Source: Catenibacillus scindens (GTDB lineage: Bacteria; Bacillota; Clostridia; Lachnospirales; Lachnospiraceae). Taken from it: a stretch of DNA of 64,000 bases. The notes beneath the pieces are model-generated. The model saw nothing but the letters and a program-made list of their open reading frames with translations, had not been told where the DNA came from and made no database searches. Shown here piece by piece: positions 35,932 to 46,552 of this stretch. Position 1 is the first letter of the stretch. Each line of letters begins with the position of its first letter. The position numbers were made by a program, and so were the translations under genes. The stretch is from positions 124,001 to 188,000 of the forward strand of contig NZ_JACHFW010000005.1 in the NCBI RefSeq assembly GCF_014202115.1, given 5' to 3'.

Positions 35932-38463
35932 CTACCTCCTTTTCCTATTATACCGGTCCCCCTGCCCCCAGACAACAGTTTTTATATACTTTCCGTCAGT
36001 TTCTATGATCAGTTCCCCATCCCAGGATGTAACGTATGTCTTACATTTAGCCATTTCCAGCCGCCTTAAAAGTTCTTCGTGGGGATGACCGTAGAAATTA
36101 TCCCTGCCGCAGGAAATCAGGGCGATCTTAGGCCGGACGTGCGATAAAAAGTAATCCTCCGTACTGTTTTTAGAACCATGATGAGCCACTTTCAAAACAT
36201 CACAGCCGCTTATCCCCCAGGCTTCCATCTGACCGACTATCCCACTCTCCACAGAAGCTCCTATATCCCCTGTAAAGAGCATGTCAAAGGCTCCATAGAA
36301 AATGTGGAGAACAAGACTTAAATCGTTTTTGTCCCCCGCAAAGTCCGACATCTCTTCTCCTGGCCACAAAACCCGGATTTTAACATCGCCAAAGGACAGT
36401 TCCTCCCCCGCACTGGCAGCAGCGCATACAGTTTTCCAGGGATCACAGAGGCGGCGCAATTTTTCATAGCCGTCATCATTTTGGGCCGTCCGGGATACAA
36501 TAATATTTTTTATCTCAACACTTCCGGGAATCCTTAGGTCACCGCCCCAGGAAGACGGCCACACAGACGAGGAGAGAATCTCTTCCACGCCACAAATATG
36601 ATCTTCATCCATGTGGGAGAGAAATACCGCGTCCAGCGACCTCACGCCTCTGGCCTTGAGAAAAGGAATAATGGTATATTTCCCCACATTTTTCTCATCG
36701 CTGCTTCCTCCGTCTACGAGAATATTTTTCCCGTCAGGAGTCTGAAGCAAAAAACAGTCTCCCTGCCCCACATCCACCATGGTCACTGTCATATGCTGCG
36801 GCCTTTGGGGTGCAAGGAGCAGGCATATGCCGCATAAAAGTGAGCATAAGGCGGCTGCCAAAAAGACCGGCTTTTTTCTGGCCCCCGCCGGACGCGCCCT
36901 GTGGTGGAAGACTGCTCCTGCGCCGAAAATCCCATAAAGAAGACAGATGGCCGGCACAGACATCTGACCGGTAATCATTGCAGCTCCGGGCAGTTTTAAA
37001 CTCAGCCGGCACAAAGCCTCATAAAATCCGAGGATTCCCTCAATAAATCTGTAGAGAAAAAATCCGGCATGGCCCGCCAGGGGCGCAGTCAGAGCTGCTA
37101 CAAGCATGGCCGGATAGACAAAATTCATGAGAGGGATCACCGCCAGATTAATGATCAGACTATACATGGAAATCTCATAAAAACATCCGGAAAGCACAGG
37201 AAACATTCCCGCCGTCACATATATGGGGGAAATCATGTGATTTTTCAAAAAATCCAGAACCCTCTGCCCATCCCACAGCCATCTTTTTTTTGCCCCGGAT
37301 CTTTTGGTCCCGGAATTATCCTTATCCTGAGGTAAAGGGCCACTGCCCTGTTCTTCCGGACACAGCATCAAACAGCCCACCGCCGCGAATGACAGCAAAA
37401 ATCCCGGCTGGGTAATCATCAGGGGCGACGGGACAAGAAGGATAAGCGCTGCCAGGACCAGCGCTGTTTTTCGGTCACAGGTCCGTCCAGTCCATCGGGC
37501 CCCCAGAGAAATAAGCGTCATGATCACCGATCTGCCAGTGGAGGACGCCATCCCGGTAAACCACCCATAAACAATGACGGCCCCCATCCCGGACAGGATA
37601 CATAGTTTTGCAGGCAGCCGGAGTTTTCTCAGCAGTTGGAAAATTCCCATACCAAGAAAGGTGATATGCAGCCCGGAGATGGCCAGAATATGGGAAATAC
37701 CGCTTTTCTGATAGAGAAGATCTACATTCGGGTCCATAAGAGATGTATCTCCGCACACCATACTTAAAGTGATCCCGGCACTACTCCCCCGCAGCCATCT
37801 CTGACAGCCATCTCTGATCCACAATCTCAGATTTTTCGCGCCAATCTCCAAAACGGAAGCACTTTCTTTCAGGACAGAGACCTGATCAGCCCATATCCTC
37901 GCCCGGATTTTCCGGGAATGATAGTACAGCCACTCATTAAATCCCCCCTCATTACCAGGCGGGGCAAACAACTCCGGTTCACCGGAAACACTTAAAATAT
38001 CTCCCGGTGTAAAATCCGTTCCCGGAATGTCCAGCTCTGTTTTTTTAATGGAGACAAGGATCTGACCCTCGCTCAGCTCCTCGCACCCGGACATGAAAAA
38101 ATACCAGCTATTTGTTTTTTCTTCCGTCCGCTCCAGTGTCCCTACAAAGGTTGTCCCCACCTCTCCCTCTTCAATTTTTTTCCGAAGGGTGTCATCGCTG
38201 TCCATCTCCCAGGACATTGCGCTATAGAAGTTTAAACATCCCCACAAAAAAAACAAGGGCAGCACTGCGAAAACTGCCAAATCCGCAGCTTTTATCTTTC
38301 GCAGTCTGCCCCATTTCCCAAAGGTCATCCCAAAAGCGCCATAAATTCCAAGGCATACTGCCCCGGACAGGATCATTCCGGCCGAAACTTCCGGGATCGC
38401 CCATGCCAGCAGCTCTCCTGTAATATAAGCCAGCCCAAGCCATAATACAGGACGCAATACCAT
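35932..38463 (-). CDS. comEC: DNA uptake channel protein ComEC/Rec2
   Basis: The 843-residue membrane protein has an N-terminal DUF4131 region, the central competence domain with GISHILAISGLHITFLGMG, and a C-terminal metallo-beta-lactamase domain starting VDVGQGDCFLLQTPDGKNILVDGG with LSHMDEDHICG and KVAHHGSKNST. ComEC carries single-stranded DNA across the membrane. comEA lies about 3.4 kb upstream beyond the two-component system. Full length suggests a working gene, but the other competence genes are not in the window. Confidence 0.96.
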   Translation of the reverse strand: MVLRPVLWLGLAYITGELLAWAIPEVSAGMILSGAVCLGIYGAFGMTFGKWGRLRKIKAADLAVFAVLPLFFLWGCLNFYSAMSWEMDSDDTLRKKIEEGEVGTTFVGTLERTEEKTNSWYFFMSGCEELSEGQILVSIKKTELDIPGTDFTPGDILSVSGEPELFAPPGNEGGFNEWLYYHSRKIRARIWADQVSVLKESASVLEIGAKNLRLWIRDGCQRWLRGSSAGITLSMVCGDTSLMDPNVDLLYQKSGISHILAISGLHITFLGMGIFQLLRKLRLPAKLCILSGMGAVIVYGWFTGMASSTGRSVIMTLISLGARWTGRTCDRKTALVLAALILLVPSPLMITQPGFLLSFAAVGCLMLCPEEQGSGPLPQDKDNSGTKRSGAKKRWLWDGQRVLDFLKNHMISPIYVTAGMFPVLSGCFYEISMYSLIINLAVIPLMNFVYPAMLVAALTAPLAGHAGFFLYRFIEGILGFYEALCRLSLKLPGAAMITGQMSVPAICLLYGIFGAGAVFHHRARPAGARKKPVFLAAALCSLLCGICLLLAPQRPQHMTVTMVDVGQGDCFLLQTPDGKNILVDGGSSDEKNVGKYTIIPFLKARGVRSLDAVFLSHMDEDHICGVEEILSSSVWPSSWGGDLRIPGSVEIKNIIVSRTAQNDDGYEKLRRLCDPWKTVCAAASAGEELSFGDVKIRVLWPGEEMSDFAGDKNDLSLVLHIFYGAFDMLFTGDIGASVESGIVGQMEAWGISGCDVLKVAHHGSKNSTEDYFLSHVRPKIALISCGRDNFYGHPHEELLRRLEMAKCKTYVTSWDGELIIETDGKYIKTVVWGQGDRYNRKRR

Positions 38464-38501
38464 AAGTACTCCTATCTAAAAAAAGCCGCTACCTCATTTT
38501 T

Positions 38502-39662
38502 CTAAGCGGCACTGTCATTTACCGTTTCAGACACCGAATCCGGAACCTGGGTCTGCTCCGCCGCTTCGCTTTCTGTCTGAGCAGTGTCACTCTCTGCCAT
38601 GTCTGACATTTCCGTCTGCTCAGGCACAGCCGTGTCTGCCGTAACTTCGGTCTGCTCCGCACCACCGGTGCTGCTCTCCACCACCGGCGGTGTATCCGAT
38701 GGCCGTACGATCAGATCTTCATTTCTTGAGAGGGGCTGCGCCAAAGATATGGTTTCATCGTTCCCCTCCACGATTTTCCCGTCAATCTTTATCTGTACCT
38801 GCTGAATATAATCCAGCTCCGTCAGAGAATTGACCACAGAGTAAACATTAATGGCAAAACTCTGGTCTTTGATCCGGTCTAAAAAGCGCTGATTAAAATC
38901 CACGGAACATGTGCCGTCAGTCACGCTGACGTCATCGTAAAGCTTCACGTCCGATGACATGGTAGGATTAAGATTTTCCGAGATCGGCCCGGAAATCAGA
39001 CTCTCCACAATGACCCGCTCCAGAGACACATTTTTAGAGTAATGAACATAAATATCCTCTGCCACCAGCTTTGTCCCGTCAGAGCTGGCAAAGTAAAGGC
39101 GGATTGTCTCCTGATTGAGCCGTTTAACATCAGCACGGGTATTGTCCACGAAATCTGACTGCATCATAATCATCGGCTGGCCATCGCTCTCCGTCATGGC
39201 TGTGCCGTCAATGAAAAACTGAACATAGTCAATAACACCGTCAAACTGGGTCAGCGTCTTTACAATAGCAGCCCGCACAAGGATCTCCTGATTTTTGGGA
39301 ATATTCCTGTAGGCGCTGTTAAAATAAAGATCCACCTGCTTTGTGACTTCGTCATAAACCTGATCCAACACCTCTACATCTTCAGGAATAGTCGCCTTGA
39401 GATTCTCATCCTCAGGATCTGCCTTTAAACTTTCCAGACATTCTTCCATAAGTTCCATGGCTGTCTCCGACGTATAGATTGCCGACACGCCTTCAATATG
39501 GATGTTATCATTATTCAGGTAATAAACTTTATATGTGGTATCTACCACAGACTTATCCACGATCCCGCTGGTGTTCTCCTGAGCGATACCGCCACCGTCC
39601 CGGCAGCCGGAAAGACAGAGGAACAGCAAGCAAAAGATCAGGCCAAAAATTCCCTTTCTCAT
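38502..39662 (-). CDS. Lipoprotein with two GerMN domains (LpqB/GerM-like)
   Basis: The 386-residue protein has a lipoprotein signal with lipobox LCLSGC (Cys-20). Two GerMN-type repeats follow (about 45-155 and 180-305), each with a pattern like VKLYFxS..GT..L..E and a late DGxxSVDFNxxF. The C-terminal about 65 residues are low-complexity, rich in Glu, Thr, Gln and Ser. GerM is needed for spore formation and germination in Bacillus, and LpqB is the lipoprotein partner of the MtrAB two-component system in actinobacteria. It lies 25 bases downstream of the histidine kinase. Confidence 0.88.
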   Translation of the reverse strand: MRKGIFGLIFCLLFLCLSGCRDGGGIAQENTSGIVDKSVVDTTYKVYYLNNDNIHIEGVSAIYTSETAMELMEECLESLKADPEDENLKATIPEDVEVLDQVYDEVTKQVDLYFNSAYRNIPKNQEILVRAAIVKTLTQFDGVIDYVQFFIDGTAMTESDGQPMIMMQSDFVDNTRADVKRLNQETIRLYFASSDGTKLVAEDIYVHYSKNVSLERVIVESLISGPISENLNPTMSSDVKLYDDVSVTDGTCSVDFNQRFLDRIKDQSFAINVYSVVNSLTELDYIQQVQIKIDGKIVEGNDETISLAQPLSRNEDLIVRPSDTPPVVESSTGGAEQTEVTADTAVPEQTEMSDMAESDTAQTESEAAEQTQVPDSVSETVNDSAA

Positions 39663-39687
39663 AAACGCCTCCTGTCATGATCCCCGT

Positions 39688-41142
39688 TCATGACTCTACG
39701 GTCAGGGGGATACGCACCGTAAAGGTGGTGCCCTCATCTTCTTTGCTCTTAACTTTAATAGCGCCATCGTGCATCATAATAATATTTTTGGTGATGGCAA
39801 GGCCAAGGCCCGTTCCTCCAGTCTCCCGTGAGCGCGCCTTATCCACACGGAAAAAACGCTCAAATATCTTATCCTGCAGCTCTTCGGGGATACCAATACC
39901 GGAATCGGACACTTTTACATAAAAAAACTTGTGATCCGCGTCCAAAGACACCTGGACCCATCCGCCGGCAATATTATATTTAATGGCATTTTCCACAAGA
40001 TTCGTAAATGCCAGCGTCAGCTTCATCTCATCGCAGTCTGCGGTCACTGTGCGGAAACTTTCAAGAACCAGTTCAATTCCCCGCTTTGCCGCCACCGGGC
40101 GCAGCCTCTTTAAGATCAGCTCCAGCATATCATTGATATTCACGTTGGAAACATTAAGATCTCCCGCTTTTTTATCCATTTTCACAAGGGACAGAAGGTC
40201 GTTGATAATGGCGTCCTCCCGGTCGATCTCCACAGCGATATCCTGCATAAACTCCTTGTAAAGTTCCAAGGGAGTGTCCGGCTGACTGTTGAGAGATTCC
40301 GCTAGGACCTTCATAGATGTCAGCGGTGTCTTCAGCTCATGAGACACATTGGACACAAACTCCTGCCGGGAGTCTTCCAGTTCTTTTAACCGTTTGAGCA
40401 TGGCGTTAAAAGCGTCGGAAATAGTCTCGATCTCCGAATACCCTTTCAGATGGATCTCCTCGTCAAAATAGCCCTCATAGATCCGGTTAATAGAGCTGGC
40501 CACGTTTTTAAAAGGCTTTGTAAATGCTCTTCCGATCAACACGGATAATGCTGCCAAAATTACGGAAAAACCTATAGCGATCCACAGACTCATCCTCTCA
40601 ATGGACTGATAGGTCTGGGTCAGATCCAGTGTGGATGCGTCTATAATGATCACGCCCCGAACCACGTTTTCGCTGTCAGTCACCGGGACTACCGTCTCCA
40701 CCATATCATAAGTCTTATCATAAAAAGGTTCTGTCTCCTGACCATCCATGCAGGCCACCACTTCCGGGCTGATGACTTTCCGGTCATTAATCCGGGAATA
40801 GGAATCTCTCAGAACAGTAAAATTTTCATCTACGACGATCACACGCCCGTCGTAGATGGAATCCAGTTGAGTGATCAGGTTATTTATAATATTCTCGTTT
40901 TCCCCGTCAAAATAGCCCAGCTTGATCATCTGGGACGCCAGAAAGCTGCTATGGCGCTCAATACTGTCCACCCGCTCACTCCACAGCTTATCCTGTATAT
41001 TCATAAGAAGGGTGCCACGGACAACAAACAGAGGGATCACTGTCAGAATCAGGGTAATGGCAATAAACCTGAAACACATACTGTGGAAAAAACCACTTTT
41101 TCTTCTGCGTCTTTTTTTACTTTTGGAAGAAATAACCAACAC
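39688..41142 (-). CDS. Membrane sensor histidine kinase (WalK/MtrB-like)
   Basis: The 484-residue kinase has two membrane segments (about 25-47 and 178-198) around an extracellular sensor domain, a HAMP domain, the HisKA motif SHELKTPLTSMK, and an HATPase domain with N-box NLVENAIKYN and the G-boxes DSGIGIP and GTGLGLAI. There is no PAS domain between HAMP and HisKA, unlike Bacillus WalK. It overlaps the response regulator by 26 bases and starts with GTG, so translation is coupled. Confidence 0.93.
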   Translation of the reverse strand: MLVISSKSKKRRRRKSGFFHSMCFRFIAITLILTVIPLFVVRGTLLMNIQDKLWSERVDSIERHSSFLASQMIKLGYFDGENENIINNLITQLDSIYDGRVIVVDENFTVLRDSYSRINDRKVISPEVVACMDGQETEPFYDKTYDMVETVVPVTDSENVVRGVIIIDASTLDLTQTYQSIERMSLWIAIGFSVILAALSVLIGRAFTKPFKNVASSINRIYEGYFDEEIHLKGYSEIETISDAFNAMLKRLKELEDSRQEFVSNVSHELKTPLTSMKVLAESLNSQPDTPLELYKEFMQDIAVEIDREDAIINDLLSLVKMDKKAGDLNVSNVNINDMLELILKRLRPVAAKRGIELVLESFRTVTADCDEMKLTLAFTNLVENAIKYNIAGGWVQVSLDADHKFFYVKVSDSGIGIPEELQDKIFERFFRVDKARSRETGGTGLGLAITKNIIMMHDGAIKVKSKEDEGTTFTVRIPLTVES

Positions 41143-41812
41143 CCCATTTTGTATGTATATATTTTGGTTCGCTTGGATTTTTCTCGATCTTTTCTCTCAG
41201 ACGGCGCACATGAACGTCCACGGTACGCACGTCTCCCGGATAGTCGTAGCCCCACACAAGGTTCAGCAGTTTTTCCCTGTTGTAAACCTTATTTGGGTTG
41301 GTGATGAGAAGTTCCAGAAGATCAAATTCCTTGGCCGTCAGATTCACTTCTCTGTTTTCAATAAATACCCTGCGGCTGTCCAGATCAATTCGCAGATCGC
41401 CGGAGACAAGGATGTTGGAGGGTGCCTCCGTGTTTTTACTCCGGCGGCTGTTAACCCGTCTTAAAATGGCTTTGATCCGCGCCTTTACCTCAAGAATATT
41501 AAAAGGCTTTGTAATATAGTCATCAGCTCCGTATTCAAGTCCCAGGATCTTATCCATATCGTCCCCTTTGGCTGTCAGCATAATAATGGGTACGTCAGAG
41601 AAATCCCGGATCTGCTGGCAGACTTCAAAGCCTCCGATCTCCGGCAGCATAACATCAAGAAGGATCATGTCATAATTATTGTTTTTAGCCTTTTCCAGGG
41701 CCTCTCTTCCGTCATAGGCCACATCCACATCCATATTATCCTGTTCCAGAGTAAATTTCAGCCCCTTGACGATTAATTTTTCATCATCCACAACCAATAT
41801 TTTTCTATCCAT
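41117..41812 (-). CDS. OmpR-family response regulator (WalR/MtrA-like)
   Basis: The 231-residue protein has a receiver domain with acidic pair DDE at the N-terminus, the phospho-acceptor in ILLDVMLPEIGG (about Asp-53) and K in TKPF. A winged-helix output domain with VDVHVRRLREKIE and PKYIHTKWGVGYFF follows. It resembles WalR/YycF and PhoB-like regulators. The target genes are not visible; a link to the downstream GerMN lipoprotein is inferred from the operon. Confidence 0.95.
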   Translation of the reverse strand: MDRKILVVDDEKLIVKGLKFTLEQDNMDVDVAYDGREALEKAKNNNYDMILLDVMLPEIGGFEVCQQIRDFSDVPIIMLTAKGDDMDKILGLEYGADDYITKPFNILEVKARIKAILRRVNSRRSKNTEAPSNILVSGDLRIDLDSRRVFIENREVNLTAKEFDLLELLITNPNKVYNREKLLNLVWGYDYPGDVRTVDVHVRRLREKIEKNPSEPKYIHTKWGVGYFFQK

Positions 41813-41821
41813 TCTTTTACC

Positions 41822-42514
41822 TCAATTCACAGTAACGAAATCTTTTATCTTATCAAAAATCCCACTTTTTATCCCTGGAATATTCATCAGATCTTCAATG
41901 GAAGAAAAGTTCCCATGGGTCTTTCGGTAAGCGACAATATCCCCGGCTTTAGAAGCGCCAATCCCAGGCAGAGCGTCCAACTCCTCCAGGGACGCCGTAT
42001 TAATGTTCACCTTCAGCACTTCTGTATCCCCGGCCTTTCCACCGCTGTTTTGGGGCAGGGGAATTGTCCCGGATAAGACCTCCTCTTTTGACGGTACATA
42101 GACCTGCATCTGATCTTCCAGCTTCTGGGCCATATTTACATAGGTCTGCTCGGCGCCGTCCAGAAGACCGCCGGCTGCTTCCACAGCCTCATAGATCCGT
42201 GAACCGCTTTTAAGGGCATAGACTCCCGGACGGGAGACTTGCCCGCATACATATACATAAATATTTTCACATACGGTTTCTTCTTGAAAGCTCCCGGACT
42301 CATTATGGGAATAGAACTCCTGACTCTCCGAAAGATCGCCAGTCTCTTCAGGAACGGCGGCGGCCTGAGACGCCTCCCCGGTCTGAAGCGCGGTAAGAAC
42401 CTCTTCCGGAGCCTGACGGCATCCGGCATTGTAGGCAAGCCCCAAAAACGCGGCGATGACCACCGCGGCCAGACGGACAGCATACCTGTTGCACTTTAAA
42501 AAAAACTTTTTCAC
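41822..42514 (-). CDS. comEA: Competence protein ComEA, DNA receptor
   Basis: The 230-residue protein has an N-terminal membrane anchor (about 8-26), a low-complexity linker, an SLBB domain (YVYVCGQVSRPGVYALKSGSRIY ... AAGG) and a C-terminal helix-hairpin-helix pair with KVNINTASLEELDALPGIGASKA. ComEA binds incoming double-stranded DNA outside the membrane. The GTG at 42514 is chosen because AGGAAGG lies six bases upstream; an upstream GTG is weaker. It is nine bases upstream of the response regulator. Confidence 0.93.
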   Translation of the reverse strand: MKKFFLKCNRYAVRLAAVVIAAFLGLAYNAGCRQAPEEVLTALQTGEASQAAAVPEETGDLSESQEFYSHNESGSFQEETVCENIYVYVCGQVSRPGVYALKSGSRIYEAVEAAGGLLDGAEQTYVNMAQKLEDQMQVYVPSKEEVLSGTIPLPQNSGGKAGDTEVLKVNINTASLEELDALPGIGASKAGDIVAYRKTHGNFSSIEDLMNIPGIKSGIFDKIKDFVTVN

Positions 42515-42638
42515 AAAATCCCTTCCTTTCTCTGAGGGCACGCCATCACATCAAGGAAAGTTTTCTGTATTTATAAATCATACAATTTTATTTTACATAA
42601 TTCTCCGGGTAAAAACAAGCACTTTTAGTGCAAAAATG

Positions 42639-43070
42639 TTACTTCCATTTAAAAATCACGATCCCCGCTACAGCAATCCCAAGACCGATAAGTTTTGACC
42701 AGGAAAAGTCTGTTTTTTCCATACCGAAAAGGCCGAACAGCTCAATAACATAAGCCACAGCAAGCTGAGATACCACAATAAGCAGCGCAGCTTTTGCGGG
42801 ACCTAAAGCATCCATGCTCATAATCACAGTAAGGGTGATAAAAGCGCCGATCACACCTCCCAACAATAGATATTTGTGATCCACCTGCAAAAGTTTCCCA
42901 AAACTATCCCGGCCCTTAATAAACCATGCCACCAGGCAGACAACAAGAGCTGAGAACTGAACCCAGCTATTGGATACCCAGATACTTGTCTGTTTTGTCA
43001 CCTCTGTATTAAAAACGCCCTGAATACTCATCAGGGCGCCGGAAATAAGTGCTATAATGATACCCATCAT
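42639..43070 (-). CDS. YdcZ-type DMT transporter (DUF606)
   Basis: The 143-residue protein has about five hydrophobic helices and the family pattern of PF04657 (DUF606/YdcZ), with SIQGVFNTEV near the N-terminus and a C-terminal LIGLGIAVAGIVIFKWK. The start at 43070 is chosen because GGAGGG lies seven bases upstream, which also gives the standard family length. The substrate of these small DMT proteins is generally not known. It stands alone. Confidence 0.85.
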   Translation of the reverse strand: MMGIIIALISGALMSIQGVFNTEVTKQTSIWVSNSWVQFSALVVCLVAWFIKGRDSFGKLLQVDHKYLLLGGVIGAFITLTVIMSMDALGPAKAALLIVVSQLAVAYVIELFGLFGMEKTDFSWSKLIGLGIAVAGIVIFKWK

Positions 43071-43186
43071 CAAGACATCCCTCCATAAATTTTTTTGCGT
43101 TCCAGCCACCAGACTGAATGACAATACTCCTTTTACGAAAGATAGTCTGACCTTTAAAGGGCCAATTTATGCACTGATGTTTTTAA

Positions 43187-44377
43187 TTATAAGCAAAGCT
43201 CCAGTTTACTGATCATCTCATCCACATGAGCTTTTGTGATTACCAAAGGCGGCACAAGACGAAGGACATCCGTTCCCGCTGTGATCACTACAAGACCGTT
43301 TTCAAGAGCCTTTGTCACGATCTCCCCCACCGGGCGGCCGCAGACGACAATACCCTGCATCAGGCCCCGTCCTCTGCGCTCTTTTAAGCAGTCATGCCTT
43401 TCCACAAGGCCATCCAGAGCTTTTTCTAAGTAAGCACCCACTTCCCGTACATTGTCAAGGATATGCTCACTCTCAAACAGGTCGAAGACTTTGCTCACCG
43501 CAGCACAGGCCAGAGGATTTCCGCCGTAGGTTGTGCCATGATCGCCGGGAACAAGAGATGCGGCGGCCGTCTTTTCATTAAGCACAAACGCGCCTACAGG
43601 TACGCCGCAGCCGAGAGCTTTGGCGCAGGTCATAATATCCGGGAGAACACCATATGCCTGGCAGGCAAACATCGTCCCGGTACGCCCCATGCCGCACTGG
43701 ATCTCGTCAAAAATAAGAAGGATATCCTTCTCGTCACAAAGTCTGCGCACCCCTTCAAGGAACTCCAAAGTCGCCGGATAAATACCGCCCTCTCCCTGGA
43801 CAGGCTCAAGGATGATGGCACATGTCCGGTCATTGACCAGTGCTTTGACGCTGTCCAGATCATTAAAATCGGCAAACTTTATTCCGCCGATCAGAGGCTT
43901 AAAAGGTTCCTGGTAGTGATCATTTCCTGTGACGCTTAATGCTCCCATACTCCGTCCATGGAAAGAATTGTTCATGGCAATGATCTCATGGTCCGTACGG
44001 TGGCTGTCTTTGAGCCAGGCGTACTTGCGGGCAACTTTAATGGCCCCTTCAATGGCCTCTGTACCGCTGTTGGTAAAAAACACTTTGGACAGGCCGGTGG
44101 CTTCCACAACCTTTTTGGCAGCTTCCACCGCCGGAATATTATAGTAAAGATTAGACGTGTGGATAATCTTATCTATCTGATCCTTTAAAGCGTCATTGTA
44201 GTCTTTATTGCCGTAGCCTAAAGCGAAAACGGCAATACCTGCAGCGAAATCAAGATACTGCTTACCATCCACATCGTATAAATAAACGCCGTCTCCCTTT
44301 TCAAAAACTACAGGATAGCGGTTGTATGTGTGGAGAATATACTTTTCTCCCATTTCCATATAATCATTCATTTTCAT
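43187..44377 (-). CDS. argD: Acetylornithine aminotransferase
   Basis: This PLP-dependent class III aminotransferase of 396 residues has [46 protein letters not shown] and the Lys motif [14 protein letters not shown]. It converts N-acetylglutamate semialdehyde to N-acetylornithine. The start at 44377 overlaps argB by 14 bases and is preferred over 44395. It is the last gene of the arginine operon. Confidence 0.95.
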   Translation of the reverse strand: MKMNDYMEMGEKYILHTYNRYPVVFEKGDGVYLYDVDGKQYLDFAAGIAVFALGYGNKDYNDALKDQIDKIIHTSNLYYNIPAVEAAKKVVEATGLSKVFFTNSGTEAIEGAIKVARKYAWLKDSHRTDHEIIAMNNSFHGRSMGALSVTGNDHYQEPFKPLIGGIKFADFNDLDSVKALVNDRTCAIILEPVQGEGGIYPATLEFLEGVRRLCDEKDILLIFDEIQCGMGRTGTMFACQAYGVLPDIMTCAKALGCGVPVGAFVLNEKTAAASLVPGDHGTTYGGNPLACAAVSKVFDLFESEHILDNVREVGAYLEKALDGLVERHDCLKERRGRGLMQGIVVCGRPVGEIVTKALENGLVVITAGTDVLRLVPPLVITKAHVDEMISKLELCL

Positions 44378-45281
44378 GGTAATACCTGCTTTCATTATCT
44401 CCTAAGATTGCCGTGCCGATGCCTTTATTTGTAAAGATCTCCAATAACAGACAGTGTGGAATCCGTCCGTCCAGGATATGGACTCTGGACACGCCATTTT
44501 CGATAGCCTCAATACAATTGTTCAGTTTTGGCAGCATGCCTCCGCCAATAAAGCCACTGCCGATAAGCCCCCGTGCTTCCTCAATGCGAAGCTCTGAAAT
44601 CAGCGTGGATGGATCATGAGGATCTTTGTAAACTCCTTCAATATCTGTGAGAAATGCCAGTTTTTCTGCGTTCACCGCCCTGGCAATGGCGCAGGCCGCG
44701 TCATCGGCATTAATATTGTAAGTGTTGTAATCATCATCCATGCCGATAGGACACACGATCGGAAGGAAATCCTTTTCCAAAAGATCATAAAGTATTTTTG
44801 GATTTACCGACTTTACATCTCCTACAAAACCGATATCCTGTCCGTCAGAATATTTCTTCTCCACGTTGAGGAGACCGCCGTCTTTTCCGGAAATGCCCAC
44901 AGCCCGGACGCCAAGCTGCTCCACAAGCTGTACAAGGGATTTATTGACCCGGTTTAAAACCATCTCCGCGATTTCCATAGTCTGCTCATCCGTCACTCGC
45001 AGGCCGTTGATAAATTTCGGCGTCATTCCGGATTTTTCCACCCACTTACTGATCTCCTTACCGCCGCCGTGGACAATGATCGGTTTAAAGCCTACCAGCT
45101 TTAAAAGCGTCACATCCGCGATAACGTTGCGCTTTAATTCCTCATCCACCATGGCGCTGCCGCCGTATTTTACAACAATGATCTTCCGGTTAAAACGCTG
45201 TATATAGGGAAGGGCCTCAATAAGCACTTCCGCCTTTTCAAGGTATTTATCCATACTTTTATCCATTTTTTTATCCTCCAA
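44364..45281 (-). CDS. argB: Acetylglutamate kinase
   Basis: The 305-residue amino-acid kinase has [26 protein letters not shown], and [19 protein letters not shown], with the N-terminal helix that is present in arginine-inhibited hexameric forms. This suggests feedback inhibition by arginine. It lies five bases downstream of argJ. An early run of Met and Lys residues makes the exact start uncertain. Confidence 0.96.
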   Translation of the reverse strand: MEDKKMDKSMDKYLEKAEVLIEALPYIQRFNRKIIVVKYGGSAMVDEELKRNVIADVTLLKLVGFKPIIVHGGGKEISKWVEKSGMTPKFINGLRVTDEQTMEIAEMVLNRVNKSLVQLVEQLGVRAVGISGKDGGLLNVEKKYSDGQDIGFVGDVKSVNPKILYDLLEKDFLPIVCPIGMDDDYNTYNINADDAACAIARAVNAEKLAFLTDIEGVYKDPHDPSTLISELRIEEARGLIGSGFIGGGMLPKLNNCIEAIENGVSRVHILDGRIPHCLLLEIFTNKGIGTAILGDNESRYYHENE

Positions 45282-45286
45282 AACTG

Positions 45287-46510
45287 TCAGGAACGGTAAT
45301 CCGCATTGATCTTTACATAATCATATGTCAGATCACAGCCCCAGGCTGTAGCTGTGGCGCTGCCCATTTTAATATCCGCCAGGACAGTAACTTCACTCTC
45401 AGACAAAATTCTTGTTGCCTCATCTTCACTGTAATCTGCGGCAACACCGTCTTTAAGAATCTGAATCTTGCCTGCGGCACTCTCAAAGAAAAGATCTACT
45501 TTATCGGGATCGAAATCCGCGCCGGAGTATCCCATGGCACACAGAATACGTCCCCAGTTGGCGTCATGTCCGTAAACCGCGGCTTTAACAAGACTGGATG
45601 TCACCACAGACTTGGCAAGGGTTACCGCCTGGGCCTTGTCGGCCGCGCCTGTAATCGTCACTTCCAAAAGAGCTGTAGCTCCCTCACCGTCAGCGGCGAT
45701 CTTTTTGGCCAGCACTGTATTCACATAGTCCAGAGCCTCTTTAAACCGGGCATAATCATCGTTTTTCTCAGTAATTTCAGGGTTTTTCGCCATACCGTTG
45801 GCTAAAAGCAGCACTGTATCGTTAGTGGACGTATCGCCGTCCACGGAAACCATGTTATATGTATCCACAATACTACCGCTTAACGCTTCCTGGAGAAGTT
45901 CTTTGGAAATTGCCGCGTCTGTGGTGATAAAGCTGAGCATGGTACACATATTTGGATGGATCATACCGGAGCCTTTGCACATGCCTCCAATAATCACCTC
46001 TTTTCCGCCAATCTCCAGGCTCACAGCCACCTGCTTGGATACTGTATCTGTCGTCATAATAGCATGGGCCGCTTCGTCGCCGGCCGCAAGGGAAGATGAT
46101 TTTCCCTGAGCTAAAAGCTCAATGCCCCTTTTCATCCGGTCCATGGGAAGCTGCATCCCGATAACGCCGGTGGAGGCCACCAAAACGCTGTTCGCCGGTA
46201 TATCTAACATGTCTGCCGCCTTATGGGCAATATCCTGGCAATAATCCAGACCCTCTTTGCCTGTGCAGGCGTTGGCAATGCCAGAATTGATCACCACCGC
46301 CTGGGCCTTTGGGGAATGATAGACAATATCTCTATCCCAAATCACCGGAGCCGCCTTTACAACATTGGTGGTAAAGGTGCCCGCCGCTGCCGCCGGAACC
46401 TGACTGTAGATCAGGGCCATATCTGTCCGATCTTTATATTTAATGGCTGCTGCTGCCGCTGCTGCCTCGTAACCTTTCGGCGCTGTCACGCTGCCTTCAA
46501 TGACTTTCAT
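45287..46510 (-). CDS. argJ: Glutamate N-acetyltransferase / ornithine acetyltransferase
   Basis: The 407-residue protein has the ArgJ self-cleavage region [17 protein letters not shown]; cleavage before the Thr gives the alpha and beta chains, and here Cys replaces the more usual Ala before it. It recycles the acetyl group from acetylornithine to glutamate. The start at 46510 follows GGGAGGT; an earlier Met at 46537 is less likely. It lies between a GNAT gene and argB. Confidence 0.95.
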   Translation of the reverse strand: MKVIEGSVTAPKGYEAAAAAAAIKYKDRTDMALIYSQVPAAAAGTFTTNVVKAAPVIWDRDIVYHSPKAQAVVINSGIANACTGKEGLDYCQDIAHKAADMLDIPANSVLVASTGVIGMQLPMDRMKRGIELLAQGKSSSLAAGDEAAHAIMTTDTVSKQVAVSLEIGGKEVIIGGMCKGSGMIHPNMCTMLSFITTDAAISKELLQEALSGSIVDTYNMVSVDGDTSTNDTVLLLANGMAKNPEITEKNDDYARFKEALDYVNTVLAKKIAADGEGATALLEVTITGAADKAQAVTLAKSVVTSSLVKAAVYGHDANWGRILCAMGYSGADFDPDKVDLFFESAAGKIQILKDGVAADYSEDEATRILSESEVTVLADIKMGSATATAWGCDLTYDYVKINADYRS

Positions 46511-46552
46511 ATTTACCTCCCGATCTGTTCTATACATGATCCTGATTAAATT

